A DNA stretch of 64,000 nt from Kalymmatonema hyalinum WJT4-NPBG1 (lineage in GTDB: Bacteria > Cyanobacteriota > Cyanobacteriia > Cyanobacteriales > Nostocaceae). Where the stretch lies: contig JAHHIB010000021.1 in assembly GCA_019359075.1 (NCBI GenBank), positions 1 through 64,000 on the forward strand, given 5' to 3'. Positions 8,266-17,977 of the stretch are shown here, one piece after another. The translations under genes were made by a program, and so were the position numbers. Within the stretch, counting starts at the first letter, position 1. Every line of letters begins with the position of its first letter. The notes under the pieces are model-generated. The model was not told where the DNA came from. It searched no databases and saw nothing but the letters and a program-made list of their open reading frames with translations.

Positions 8266-9891
8266 TCAGGATTCAGGACTGATGCACTGTTGACTCATAA
8301 CCATTGTCAGTGCCTTAAGTTGTGCCTGCGCTTTGTGCAAAGACTCATACCATTCTCTCTCGGGATCGCTATCTGCAACAATACCTGCTCCAACCTGTCC
8401 CCAAACGGTGTTAAGTAGGGAGTAGGAAGTGGGGATTGTAGGAGAGCAAGGCGTTGCGCCCGTACGAGTGTGGGGAGTCGTTAGATGGGGAAACACAGGA
8501 GAATTCCTTATTGTCTTCCTTGTCCCCAAGTCTACCTTATCCCCCCTGTCTCCTTCTGTAGAGGGAGATAATAGCAGGGTGCGGATCAAGATATTTAAGT
8601 CTAAGTTACCCCGCCAATCTAAATAACCGCAGGAACCATAGAACAAACTACGCCGCATCGGTTCTAGTTCTTCAATAATTTCCATGCAGCGGACTTTAGG
8701 GCAACCTGTGATCGTGCCACCAGGGAATATGGCGCGAATCAAGTCAACGGCGTTGCAATCAGATTTTAAGCTACCTTTGATGTTGCTGACAAGGTGCATA
8801 ACGTGGCTGTAACGCTCAATTGTTAGCAATTCGTCAACAGCAACACTCCCCCATTCGCACACTCGCCCTAAATCGTTGCGTTCTAGGTCAACTAGCATAA
8901 TATGTTCAGCGCGTTCTTTGGTGCTGCTGAGTAAATCCTGTGCTAGTTCTTGATCCCCGTTTGGAGTGATTCCACGCGATCGCGTCCCAGCAATCGGTCT
9001 TGTCGAGACGTGCAATTTCCCGTCTGGACATCTTTGTAATTGCACCAACCTTTCTGGAGAACAGCTCATAACCTCTCCCCAAGGGGTTTGCCAATAGCTT
9101 GCAAAAGGAGAAGGATTTATCTGCTGCAAAGCACCATAAATTTCCCAACCAGAAGCAGCAGTCTGTGTTTCAAACCGCACTGAGAGATTCGCCTGAAAGA
9201 TGTCTCCAGCCTGAATGTATTTTTTGGCACGCTTTACAAGGGCTTCATACTCCTGTTGAGAAGTCCAAAAATGGGGAGGTGGGGGGGATGAGGGGGGTGA
9301 GGGACGGAGGGAGAGAGATGAGGGGGGGAGTGGGGGAAAGGTTTTTTCCTGGTCGTGTTGTCGTTGCAACTTCTTCTCCAAGTCATCCAATCGAGCAAAG
9401 TCACTAGCGGCTAGCCAGAGAATTTGCTCCCAGTGATCTAAGATGGTAAAACAATCGGGTTCGTACCAAAAAGCAACTGGAAACGGGAGAGTATCATCTT
9501 TGTGACGGGGTAGCTGTTCAATTTCCCATGCAATGTCGTAACCTAGCCAACCCAGCCAACCACCAGTGAAGGGAAGGTGAGGAGGAATTTCTGTGCGTCC
9601 CGCGATCGCAGTGTCGGAGTGTCCTCTTGTGTGTAGCAACTGTTCCAGAAACGGTAAAACTTGTCCAAGTGGTGGTGTCCACATTTGCACAACTCCATCG
9701 ACGATCCGAGGAGCGCCTGCACAGATAGAATATCGAGCTAGTTGGGAACGGTCAAATGTTGCGTGGGGACTTTCTAACAGAGTGGCAATTTTAGGCAAAG
9801 AGGTAGAGGTATGGCGAAATAAGGCTGCAAAAACATCATAGCCAGTACGATTTTTTAAGGGGAGCGATCGCCAGTACCAAGGCTTTGTCAT
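8266..9891 (-). CDS. pabB: chorismate-utilising synthase, PabB/TrpE type
   Basis: Component I of aminodeoxychorismate or anthranilate synthase, converting chorismate with ammonia from a glutamine amidotransferase partner. It has 541 residues. Signatures: GWLGYDIAWEIE near 115, FQANLSVRF near 232, SPERLV, PIAGTRSRG at 299-307, LVDLERNDLGRVC near 333, GGTITGCPKVR at 391-401 and GCGYLDWRG near 421. The PIAGT motif has Ala where E. coli PabB has its PIKGT lysine, so PabB rather than TrpE is not proven from this motif. Two low-complexity inserts interrupt the fold: a Pro/Ser-rich run at 180-208 and a hydrophilic run at about 441-490. No amidotransferase gene is adjacent. Confidence 0.8.
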   Translation of the reverse strand: MTKPWYWRSLPLKNRTGYDVFAALFRHTSTSLPKIATLLESPHATFDRSQLARYSICAGAPRIVDGVVQMWTPPLGQVLPFLEQLLHTRGHSDTAIAGRTEIPPHLPFTGGWLGWLGYDIAWEIEQLPRHKDDTLPFPVAFWYEPDCFTILDHWEQILWLAASDFARLDDLEKKLQRQHDQEKTFPPLPPSSLSLRPSPPSSPPPPHFWTSQQEYEALVKRAKKYIQAGDIFQANLSVRFETQTAASGWEIYGALQQINPSPFASYWQTPWGEVMSCSPERLVQLQRCPDGKLHVSTRPIAGTRSRGITPNGDQELAQDLLSSTKERAEHIMLVDLERNDLGRVCEWGSVAVDELLTIERYSHVMHLVSNIKGSLKSDCNAVDLIRAIFPGGTITGCPKVRCMEIIEELEPMRRSLFYGSCGYLDWRGNLDLNILIRTLLLSPSTEGDRGDKVDLGTRKTIRNSPVFPHLTTPHTRTGATPCSPTIPTSYSLLNTVWGQVGAGIVADSDPEREWYESLHKAQAQLKALTMVMSQQCISPES

Positions 9892-10193
9892 CTAAAATCC
9901 TCCGGTAGTGTGGAAACCGTGGGTATGCGCAACCACAGAGCGTCTTGACAGTGTTTTCTATGCTAAACAAACATTGGTGGACAAAAACTAAGCCACGTCC
10001 CTTGAAACTTAATATCATAGCGGTTTTTCCTTGAGTCAACACAAGATATAACCATTCAAACCTCTGAGCATATTTTTTTGCTCTATGCCTTATCCACAAC
10101 CTTGTGCAACTCCAAATCCACAGAACGTCTATGCCTTGATTGGGTTCTTGTACTTTGAAATTTACCGCTCGTTGTGTTATATTAGACAGAATT

Positions 10194-10265
<72 letters not shown>

Positions 10266-10648
10266 TTGATTAATGTGAAATAACTTTATGTTAAATAACA
10301 AATATTTTGTTAGAACGTTACGCTAACGGCGATCGGCGTGGTGGTACCCACTCGGCATAGGAGATACCCGTTTCCCCTTGGCATACCGCAGGGTAGAATG
10401 CCAAGAATTCCTAGAGTGTGCGTAAGTCCTAATAATATTGAAGAGTGACAAGCCTGGCTTATCCAAATCTAGTGTTTGTTTTTAATAACGCTCATAAACG
10501 AATGTAGGTTCGTCAACTAATATTTTCAAATAGCAACAAAAGAGTTATAAAAAATTAATTTTTCCCATCATTAGCAGATTAATCACTTGAAATAGCGATA
10601 ATCAAAATGTCTTTAGTTTGAGAAATTATCTGAAGTTATCATTGAATA
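10266..10648. other. gene-free stretch with a dispersed GC-rich repeat
   Basis: No gene seen. The part 10310-10410 is a GC-rich repeat block with small palindromes (cttggcat..atgccaag type). The 17-base string GGCATAGGAGATACCCG at 10354-10370 recurs exactly at 52499-52515. The rest is AT-rich and presumably holds the promoter of the next gene. Confidence 0.5.
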
Positions 10649-11563
10649 ATGAAAATCATTATTTTACGACGTATTTTGCTCATCCAGTTCCTAGTACTTA
10701 TTGGGTTACTAGGAACTGGATGTAATAATCAAAAAGAAGACATTAGATCAGAAAAACTGACTATAGGTGTGGTAAGTTACGGCGAAGGAGCCGTTTCTCT
10801 AGACAAGTATGAGCGCTTCAAAGACTATATAGCAAAACAAACTCAGTCGATTGTAGAACTCGAACCAGCTTATAACGAATTACAAGCTCTAGAGCAAATT
10901 CAGCACAAAAATTGGGAAATTGTTTTTGCACCTCCGGGCTTAGCAGCAATTGCTATAAGCAAAGAACTCTACACGCCTCTGTTTTCTATGGAGGGAACTA
11001 GTGGTAGACAACGCTCTTTGCTTATAGTCCGAGATGATAAACCAATAAAAACAATGGCAGACCTAGCTAATAAAACCCTTGCTTTAGGAGCAGCTGGTTC
11101 TGCTGCTGGCTATTATGTTCCTTTGTACGATTTGTACGGTTTAACCCTTGCTCAAATCCGTTTTGCTCCCACTCCCAAAATAGTACTACAGTGGCTCAAT
11201 GACGGTAGCGTTGATGCTGGTGCATTATCGGAAACAGATTTTGAGCTTTATCAGCGAGAGTTTAGTACAACAAAGTTTAGAGTTTTACACACTAGCCGAT
11301 GGATTCCTCCTGCAGTTGTTATATTGGCACCGTCTATAGAGCGTAATCAACAGCAGCAAATTCAAAAAGCGATGAGCCAAGCGCCTGGAGATATTACAGC
11401 AGATGCGGGTTATGTCCCTCTAGCAAAAGTACCTAACTACGAGCAGTTCATTAAATTAGTCGAAAAAGTCAGACCTCTTGAGGCGCAGGTCAAGAAAACA
11501 CCCGCCGTCTTACTCAATGAACAATCTGCTAATCAAAAGGTTGGTGGACAAGCGGTTAACTAA
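10649..11563 (+). CDS. PhnD-like phosphate/phosphonate-type substrate-binding lipoprotein
   Basis: Periplasmic binding protein of 304 residues. A lipoprotein signal peptide (MKIIILRRILLIQFLVLIGL, lipobox LGTGC with Cys25) anchors it to the membrane. The mature part matches the PhnD-like family: LTIGVVSYGEG, a lobe hinge around WEIVFAPPGLAAIA, TMADLANKTLALGAAGSAAGYYVPLY and a C-terminal WIPPAVVILAP segment. No ABC permease or ATPase genes are adjacent; the next gene, about 290 bp on, is a Ser/Thr kinase. It may serve as a ligand sensor rather than a transporter part. Family fairly sure, ligand unknown. Confidence 0.75.
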   Translation: MKIIILRRILLIQFLVLIGLLGTGCNNQKEDIRSEKLTIGVVSYGEGAVSLDKYERFKDYIAKQTQSIVELEPAYNELQALEQIQHKNWEIVFAPPGLAAIAISKELYTPLFSMEGTSGRQRSLLIVRDDKPIKTMADLANKTLALGAAGSAAGYYVPLYDLYGLTLAQIRFAPTPKIVLQWLNDGSVDAGALSETDFELYQREFSTTKFRVLHTSRWIPPAVVILAPSIERNQQQQIQKAMSQAPGDITADAGYVPLAKVPNYEQFIKLVEKVRPLEAQVKKTPAVLLNEQSANQKVGGQAVN

Positions 11564-11851
11564 TACCACTTGATAAATTTTTATCCTTTCTTTGCGTTTT
11601 TTTTGTAAATTTTACCGAGAAGTCATTAGAGTCTCAACAGGCTGCCGTGATGATGAATAAACTCGTAAGAAAGAGATGGTCTATTTTGTAACAGAGTGCT
11701 ACTAAGCAAAGAAAGGGATTGTTATATAGTTATGATAGAAAATCTAGGCTGTATAAGTCTATTAAAGTTTTTACCTAATAGAGTTTTTCACCTTAAAAAC
11801 CTCAAAATTATTGATAAACGAAATAGTTAGGATAGTTAGGAGTGCAATGTT

Positions 11852-13108
11852 ATGTCTCAGTCTTTCTTAATCAAACCAGAAATTCCCTCGGGAACGATGA
11901 TTGATAACCGTTATATCATTCAACAACTGTTGGGACATGGAGGACTGGGAAGAACATACTTGGCGTTTGATACTCGTCGCTTCAATGAAGCATGCGTCCT
12001 CAAAGAATTTGCACCCACTGGTTCAGGGGAAAATGCTCTAGAAAAATGTCGCAACTTGTTTAAAAGAGAGGCAAAAATTCTCCACCACTTGGAACATCCT
12101 CAGATTCCTCGTTTCTTGGCTTGCTTTGAAGGAGATGGTCGGCTGTTTTTAGTACAAGAATTTGTTGATGGTAAAACATATTCAGCGCTGTTGCGAGAAC
12201 GGCAAAACCAAGGACGAGCTTTTTCGGAAGGCGAAGTTATAGAGTGGCTAAAAAATCTGTTGCCTGTGTTGGACTATGTTCACCAGCACAACATTATCCA
12301 TCGAGATATTTCTCCTGATAACATCATGTTGCCTCAGGGCAAAAATTTGCCGGTGCTGATTGATTTCGGTGTCGGAAAGCAAATAGCTGACGTTAACGAA
12401 GGTAGCAATGCCTACCAAATGAGTTTTGTTGGCAAAATGTCACTTGTGGGCAAAGTGGGATATGCTCCCCGCGAGCAAATTAGCTTAGGATTGTGTTCTC
12501 CGAGTAGTGACCTTTATGCTCTAGGTGTGACTGCAGTGGTACTGCTCACAGGTAGAGATCCGTCCTTCCTTATGGATCAGTACTCTTTAGAGTGGAGATG
12601 GCATTTTTACACCAATGTCAGCAATGATTTTGCTCAAATACTCGATAAATTGCTAGCCGATACGCCAAAGCAGCGATATCAATCCTCAAAGCAAGTTCTC
12701 GCCGAATTACAGCGTCTTGGACAGCCTCAACTTATACCACAATCAACAATACTTGATTTACCTACGACTGTCATCGCAAATGCATCTCAGCCTGGAGTCA
12801 CAAGAGGGTACTCACACAACCAAGATCCAGAAACAATAGTGAGTTCGGCTATAAGTTCATCTAACGAGCAGCAAACTCCTCAAATGAAGTCACAAGCACA
12901 ACCACAACAATCCTCACTCAATCCAGCTTTCATACAACGTTGTCAGCAAGATCTAGCTTACTACATTGGACCAATAGCAAGTTTGGTTGTAGAAGAGACA
13001 CTGGCTCAAACTCCTCACGTCTCGCCCTACCAATTTGTTGAATTTTTGGCAGCAGAAATTGCCGATGCTGCAGCAGCTTTTGAATTTAGAAAACGCTTGT
13101 TTTCATGA
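11852..13108 (+). CDS. serine/threonine protein kinase with conserved C-terminal domain
   Basis: Hanks-type kinase of 418 residues. Gly-rich loop LGHGGLG at 27-33, ATP lysine in VLKEF (Lys51), catalytic loop HRDISPDN from 150, DFG at 171-173, and an activation-segment end GYAPREQ. The usual catalytic-loop lysine (HRDLKPEN) is Ser154 here, a change I associate with a subset of cyanobacterial kinases. A low-complexity Gln/Ser linker (about 285-350) leads to a compact C-terminal domain, FIQRCQQDLAYYIGPIASLV through EFRKRLF. No transmembrane segment is evident, so probably cytoplasmic. A GGAG site lies nine bases before the ATG. Substrate unknown. Confidence 0.88.
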   Translation: MSQSFLIKPEIPSGTMIDNRYIIQQLLGHGGLGRTYLAFDTRRFNEACVLKEFAPTGSGENALEKCRNLFKREAKILHHLEHPQIPRFLACFEGDGRLFLVQEFVDGKTYSALLRERQNQGRAFSEGEVIEWLKNLLPVLDYVHQHNIIHRDISPDNIMLPQGKNLPVLIDFGVGKQIADVNEGSNAYQMSFVGKMSLVGKVGYAPREQISLGLCSPSSDLYALGVTAVVLLTGRDPSFLMDQYSLEWRWHFYTNVSNDFAQILDKLLADTPKQRYQSSKQVLAELQRLGQPQLIPQSTILDLPTTVIANASQPGVTRGYSHNQDPETIVSSAISSSNEQQTPQMKSQAQPQQSSLNPAFIQRCQQDLAYYIGPIASLVVEETLAQTPHVSPYQFVEFLAAEIADAAAAFEFRKRLFS

Positions 13109-13364
13109 GTCATACCAAGTTGCGTTCATACGTATTAACAAGAAAGAACTCAGAACACAGTTGTCAGAACTTAGGAGAATCCTCAACCCGGAAATTGTAG
13201 TTAGCGGTATGACGTTTGTACGAACTGAGCCAAGAGTAGAAGAGTTTAAGCCTCCCACCAAAATCTAGGAATTGGTGCTCAACAAAATCGCTAGGAGCAC
13301 CCATCCCTAACCAATTGCATTCTGTGTTCTGTGTTCTGTGTTCTGCGTTCTTCTTATTTAAAGC

Positions 13365-14288
13365 TTAATTTCCTGCTGCTCCTCCTGTATTTCCTCCCTG
13401 AGTACGTCTGATTCTTTTCATAGCCATTTCTAAACTTAACTTCATCCGTTTGAAAGCTTTGGCAAGATTACCAATTTCATCATTAGACATCTGATCAAAG
13501 TCAACTTCCATATGCCCCGTGCTAACTTCCTCGGCTATACGAGTTATCCGCTTGAGAGGAAGAATAACTTGTCGATTCAAAAAGACGTTGACTAAAAGGA
13601 TAACAGCTATAAAAACAGTAGAAACCAGTCCCACTATCAATAAAGAAGCTTGATGGGCTTTTTCGATGACTTTGCTCGCCGGTAAGGAAACAAATTGAGC
13701 AGCTACAATTTCATTCAAATGCCACCCAAATCCATTGACTGCGCCAAAACGGTCAATCATCGTTTTCGGTGCGGCTTCAGGAGTACTATGACACTGAAGA
13801 CAACTTGGTTGGCTAATTGTTAGCGGACGTGCAATGTAAAATATGTCGCCACCAGGAAGTGAGCGAAATCCGTTCACCTGTTTTAAATCTTTTTCTTTTC
13901 TAAAACGCTCTAAAACTTGTGCTTCAAAACTATCAGCCTTGTCCCGAAGATTAGTGGGATTTATCGCGGCTTCTTTATAAAATAAGTCGCGATATTCTGG
14001 TTTTTTTCGTAGAATTTCAAAAACCTCTCGTGCTGAGTATGCGGATACAACTTGGGGCAAAAACTTCTCTTCTAGTTTAAAAGAGAGTTCTGGATAGATT
14101 TGCTTAAGTGTGTACTCACGTAGAGAAGTCATTGTGTCAATGAGTGTTAAAGCTCTTGAGGCAATTTCATTTGTAGCGTTCTGCCTCAGCAAAGCAGAAA
14201 GAACTAATCCACTGAAGCTTAAACCTACTACAAGAATTACGAGTAGCAATAGTGTAAATTTTTGTCTCAATTTCAAATTTTTTAACAT
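13365..14288 (-). CDS. membrane c-type haem HAMP protein (Tll0287/DUF3365-like)
   Basis: Membrane receptor-like protein of 307 residues. Topology: TM helix about 11-33, a periplasmic domain, TM helix about 216-237, then a HAMP domain (VILPLKRITRIAEEVSTGHM onward). The periplasmic part contains CLQCH at 163-167, the c-type haem-binding motif, in the context ARPLTISQPSCLQCHSTPEA typical of the DUF3365 (Tll0287-like) family. After HAMP only about 15 Gly/Asn-rich residues remain, so there is no kinase or cyclase output domain. It lies in reverse orientation between two Ser/Thr kinases. A redox or gas sensor acting through a partner is an inference. Confidence 0.82.
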   Translation of the reverse strand: MLKNLKLRQKFTLLLLVILVVGLSFSGLVLSALLRQNATNEIASRALTLIDTMTSLREYTLKQIYPELSFKLEEKFLPQVVSAYSAREVFEILRKKPEYRDLFYKEAAINPTNLRDKADSFEAQVLERFRKEKDLKQVNGFRSLPGGDIFYIARPLTISQPSCLQCHSTPEAAPKTMIDRFGAVNGFGWHLNEIVAAQFVSLPASKVIEKAHQASLLIVGLVSTVFIAVILLVNVFLNRQVILPLKRITRIAEEVSTGHMEVDFDQMSNDEIGNLAKAFKRMKLSLEMAMKRIRRTQGGNTGGAAGN

Positions 14289-14871
14289 AACCCCAGATCA
14301 TGTGAAAATAAAAGTACAAGGAGCAAATAATTGAAGTCATGCATGACCCGTTGCATGGATGGGCTGAGGGTGAATCTTACTTTACATAGGAAGATAGGTA
14401 GTTACAAAATAACTTGGTAGGATTCCGGATTCTATCCTAACATTTTTGAAAAAATTAGATGACTTGCAAATTATCCTTAATTATTAAATTACTCAAGGCA
14501 TCTTTCTAGTCATTAGTTTGAAGAATTATGTATTGCTCAGCCTACAACCTTTGACTTTTGCTAATTGGAACTTTTTCATGTACTTTATCACTCAGTTTAA
14601 TAATGAAAACGTAGCTAGTCTTAAAGTTGATTTGTTCAAGAAATTTTAAGATGCTACCAACTTGCTAGTGGGCTGCTTGTTGAGTTGAGTAAGACGACTG
14701 TTGGCAGTGGGAAAATAAAATAAGGGGGTAAAGTAACAAGGAGACAAGGGGACAAGGGGAAGAGAAAAAGTCATAAAGCCCACCTCCCCATCTTGTCCCC
14801 ATTGCCTACTCCCCTCCAAGCCAGCTTTCAGACCGTGGCAAAATAAATAGCATAATTTAGCAATTAATCTA
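14289..14871. other. gene-free stretch upstream of the kinase-WD40 gene
   Basis: 583 bp without a supported gene between divergent genes, expected to hold both promoters. A purine-rich run of short direct repeats (ggagacaaggggacaagggg) lies at about 14738-14762 and resembles intergenic repeats found elsewhere in the window. Confidence 0.4.
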
Positions 14872-16785
14872 ATGGTCTGGAATCCAGGACAGCCGTTATT
14901 TGGGGGACGTTACATCATCGAAAGAAAACTAGGCGAAGGTGGAATTGGTATCACGTATCTCGCCAGAAACGAACGGGATGAACTGCGGGTCATTAAAACT
15001 CTTAGAGAAGACATCCTCAATCACTCTACCTGGAAACCTCATCAAACCAAATTAAAGCAAGACTTCCGCGATGAAGCTGTTCGGCTTGCCGTGTGTCGCC
15101 ATCCTCATATAGTGCAGATAGAAAACATTTTTGATGAAGGAAATTTGCCTTGCATGGTGATAGAGTACATCGAAGGTGAAGACTTAGGCGATCGCCTTCG
15201 GCGTATGGGGGTCTTATCAGAAGTTGAAGCGCTTTTGTATATCCGGCAAATTGGCGAGGCTTTGAAGGTTATTCACTCTAAAGGCTTGCTGCATCGCGAC
15301 ATCAAACCGCGTAACATCATGATTCGCGCTGGCAAATCAGAAGCTGTGCTCATTGACTTTGGTATTGCCAGAGAATTTATCCCCAATGTTATCCAAAGAC
15401 ATACAGTGTATCGCACTCCTGGTTTTGCTCCCCCAGAACAGTATGAATTGGAAGCAGCACGGGGAGCATACATTGATGTATATGCGCTAGCTGCCACCTT
15501 GTATACTTTACTTACCGGATTAATTCCAAGGAATGCTGATGACAGGCGACGCCGCAACATTCCTCTAGAACAACCAAAACACTTCAATCGTAATATCAGC
15601 GACACAGTCAATCAAGCAATTATGAGGGGGATGGATTTGCAAGCTGATCTCCGCCCCCAGTCCATACAGGAGTGGCTGGATTTATTGGATGGTGAGATCG
15701 AGGAGGTTCCTGTCACACAGGTGATAACACCCGACTCATCACTCCCGACTCAGCAGTTCCCACACCCCAACCCGCAATCACTCAAACCATCTGTTGTGAC
15801 TTCTCAACGGTGGCAATGCGTACATACCCTCAAAGGTCATTCCAGCATGGTTTTTGCCGTTGCTATCAGCTTGGATGGGCAGACTCTAGCTAGTGGTAGC
15901 AATGACAACACAATCAAACTGTGGCAACTAGAAACTGGTAAACAACTGCGTACCTTTGGTCGTTGGTTTTCTGGTCATTCCAACATTGTTTATACCGTCG
16001 CCTTTAGCCCAGACGGAAACTTGCTTGCCAGTGGCAGCTGGGATGAAAGCATCAAACTGTGGCAGGTTGCTACAGGAAAAGAAATTTACACACTGACTAG
16101 TAATGGCAACTGGATTAATTCCGTAGCCTTTAGTCCAATATTCCCAAACCCCTCTGATCAAGAAGAAGAAACTTACCTGCGGAGATTGCCCTCATCCAGC
16201 AAAGCTTCTATAGAGCTAAGGTGGATCTTAGCGAGTGGCAGTGCTGACAGCACAGTTAAACTTTGGCAAGTGAATACAGGCAGAGAAATTCGCACCTTCA
16301 CAGGTCATTCCGACTCAGTATGGTCAGTAGCCTTTAGTCCGGATGGGCAACTTTTGGCTAGTGGTAGCGCTGACAGCACAATTAAGCTTTGGCAAGTGAA
16401 TACAGGCAGAGAAATTCGTACCTTCACAGGTCATTCGTTTTTCGTTCACTCGGTTGCCTTCAGTCCAAATGGACAACTTATAGCTAGTAGCAGTGCTGAT
16501 AAGACAATCAAGCTTTGGCAAGTGACTACAGGAGAAAAAATTCGTACCTTCATAGGTCATTCCGAGGCAGTGTGTTCAGTTGCCTTTAGCCCGAATGGGC
16601 AGCTTCTTGCTAGCGGTAGTTGGGATAAAACTATCAAAATCTGGCAGATAAGTACAGGTACAGAAATCTGCACTCTTAGCGGTCATTCCAACTACGTCAG
16701 ATCCGTTGCCTTTAGTCCAGATGGACAGACCATTGTCAGCGGCAGCGATGACGATACTATCAAAATTTGGCGATGCTATTCCTAA
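14872..16785 (+). CDS. serine/threonine kinase fused to WD40 propeller
   Basis: Fusion protein of 637 residues. N-terminal Hanks-type kinase with GEGGIG at 21-26, ATP lysine in VIKTL (Lys42), a fully canonical HRDIKPRN at 141-148 and DFG at 162-164. After a Pro/Gln linker come seven WD repeats from about residue 315, each with the GHS..V.SVAFSP.G..LASGS.D.TIKLWQ pattern. The third repeat carries a hydrophilic insert ([20 protein letters not shown]) in the middle of the blade. Two adjacent repeats (nucleotides about 16225-16435) are nearly identical, which points to recent internal duplication. The propeller likely docks partners. No membrane segment seen. Confidence 0.93.
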   Translation: MVWNPGQPLFGGRYIIERKLGEGGIGITYLARNERDELRVIKTLREDILNHSTWKPHQTKLKQDFRDEAVRLAVCRHPHIVQIENIFDEGNLPCMVIEYIEGEDLGDRLRRMGVLSEVEALLYIRQIGEALKVIHSKGLLHRDIKPRNIMIRAGKSEAVLIDFGIAREFIPNVIQRHTVYRTPGFAPPEQYELEAARGAYIDVYALAATLYTLLTGLIPRNADDRRRRNIPLEQPKHFNRNISDTVNQAIMRGMDLQADLRPQSIQEWLDLLDGEIEEVPVTQVITPDSSLPTQQFPHPNPQSLKPSVVTSQRWQCVHTLKGHSSMVFAVAISLDGQTLASGSNDNTIKLWQLETGKQLRTFGRWFSGHSNIVYTVAFSPDGNLLASGSWDESIKLWQVATGKEIYTLTSNGNWINSVAFSPIFPNPSDQEEETYLRRLPSSSKASIELRWILASGSADSTVKLWQVNTGREIRTFTGHSDSVWSVAFSPDGQLLASGSADSTIKLWQVNTGREIRTFTGHSFFVHSVAFSPNGQLIASSSADKTIKLWQVTTGEKIRTFIGHSEAVCSVAFSPNGQLLASGSWDKTIKIWQISTGTEICTLSGHSNYVRSVAFSPDGQTIVSGSDDDTIKIWRCYS

Positions 16786-17068
16786 TTTAGGCAATGCATT
16801 TAATATTTTCATATTTATGTATTGTATTTATGTATTGATGATTACTTGAAAAAGTATCCGCCACTCGACACATCCTCCGCGCCCTTAATGCCTCTGGGGT
16901 TCAATTGTTCTAACTCTCTAGATAGACTCAATATTTTCCAATAATTGAAACAATAAGGACGGTCATCCTAATTTTGGCAATCTATCCTTAGCTGACATGC
17001 TTTTACTAAAGCAAGCAGATAGGACGTTTACCTAAGTTAGGCATATTAATTTTAATTTTGAATAGCAT

Positions 17069-17968
17069 ATGGGCTTCGGTATAGGTGATTTATTTTGGGT
17101 TTTCCTCCTTCTTTCTTCTCTGCAACCCCTGTGGCAGAAACGTCAGATAGAGTATCGGCGCTTGCGTTCCATACAAGAATTTCAGCAGCAACGCAAAAGC
17201 CGAGTGATTTTGCTTATTCACCGCCAAGAGTCTATCAGCTTTCTGGGAATTCCCGTATCGCGTTACATCACCATTGAAGACTCAGAACAGATTCTGCGGG
17301 CAATTCGCCTCACCCCGCCAGATGTCCCCATTGACTTAATTTTGCATACTCCGGGTGGTTTAGTCTTAGCAACAGAACAAATAGCTAGAGCATTAATTCG
17401 CCATCCTGGCAAAGTGACCGTTTTTGTACCCCACTACGCGATGAGTGGCGGCACAATGCTTGCCCTAGCGTCCGATGAAATTGTCATGGATGCTAACGCT
17501 GTTCTTGGACCAGTTGACCCGCAACTCGGTAACTTCCCAGCAGCCAGCATCATTAAAGTTGTTGAACAGAAGCCTATTGGTGAAGTTGACGACCAGACTT
17601 TGATTATGGCAGATTTATCACGCAAAGCGATCGACCAAGTGCAGCGCTTTGTGCGGACTCTGCTGAAAGATACAGTACCCACACAAAAAGTCCAGCCAGA
17701 GAACATCGAAAATATTATCGATGCCCTAACAACTGGGCGCGTAACTCACGATTACCCAATCACCGTTGAAGAAGCAACGGAAATGGGGCTGCCCATAACA
17801 GTCGGACTGCCCCGTGTTATTTACGACCTCATGGATTTATACCCACAACCACAAGGCGGACGTCCCAGCGTACAGTACATTCCCATGCCTTATGATGACC
17901 GCCGTCCAATTTTACCCACTCCCAAAGGTAGACCCTTAGAAGAACCTAGCCCAAGCCAGTTGAGTTAA
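17069..17968 (+). CDS. SDH/SppA-like Clp-fold serine protease
   Basis: Membrane-anchored ClpP-crotonase-fold hydrolase of 299 residues, similar to the SDH (serine dehydrogenase proteinase) family and to signal-peptide peptidase SppA. The N-terminal hydrophobic segment GIGDLFWVFLLLSSLQPLW is a likely anchor. The oxyanion region shows LHTPGGLV at 92-99, and the probable nucleophile is Ser126 in YAMSGGTMLALASDEIVMD; the family's GPVDPQLG follows. The C-terminus is Pro-rich. It follows the kinase-WD40 gene by 283 bp in the same direction. Likely role: quality control of membrane proteins or peptides (family inference). Confidence 0.85.
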   Translation: MGFGIGDLFWVFLLLSSLQPLWQKRQIEYRRLRSIQEFQQQRKSRVILLIHRQESISFLGIPVSRYITIEDSEQILRAIRLTPPDVPIDLILHTPGGLVLATEQIARALIRHPGKVTVFVPHYAMSGGTMLALASDEIVMDANAVLGPVDPQLGNFPAASIIKVVEQKPIGEVDDQTLIMADLSRKAIDQVQRFVRTLLKDTVPTQKVQPENIENIIDALTTGRVTHDYPITVEEATEMGLPITVGLPRVIYDLMDLYPQPQGGRPSVQYIPMPYDDRRPILPTPKGRPLEEPSPSQLS

Positions 17969-17977
17969 GGCAATTCA

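Noticed and set aside
13035-13268. 77-codon plus-strand ORF
   Set aside because: It overlaps the end of the kinase gene in another frame and has no recognisable domain.
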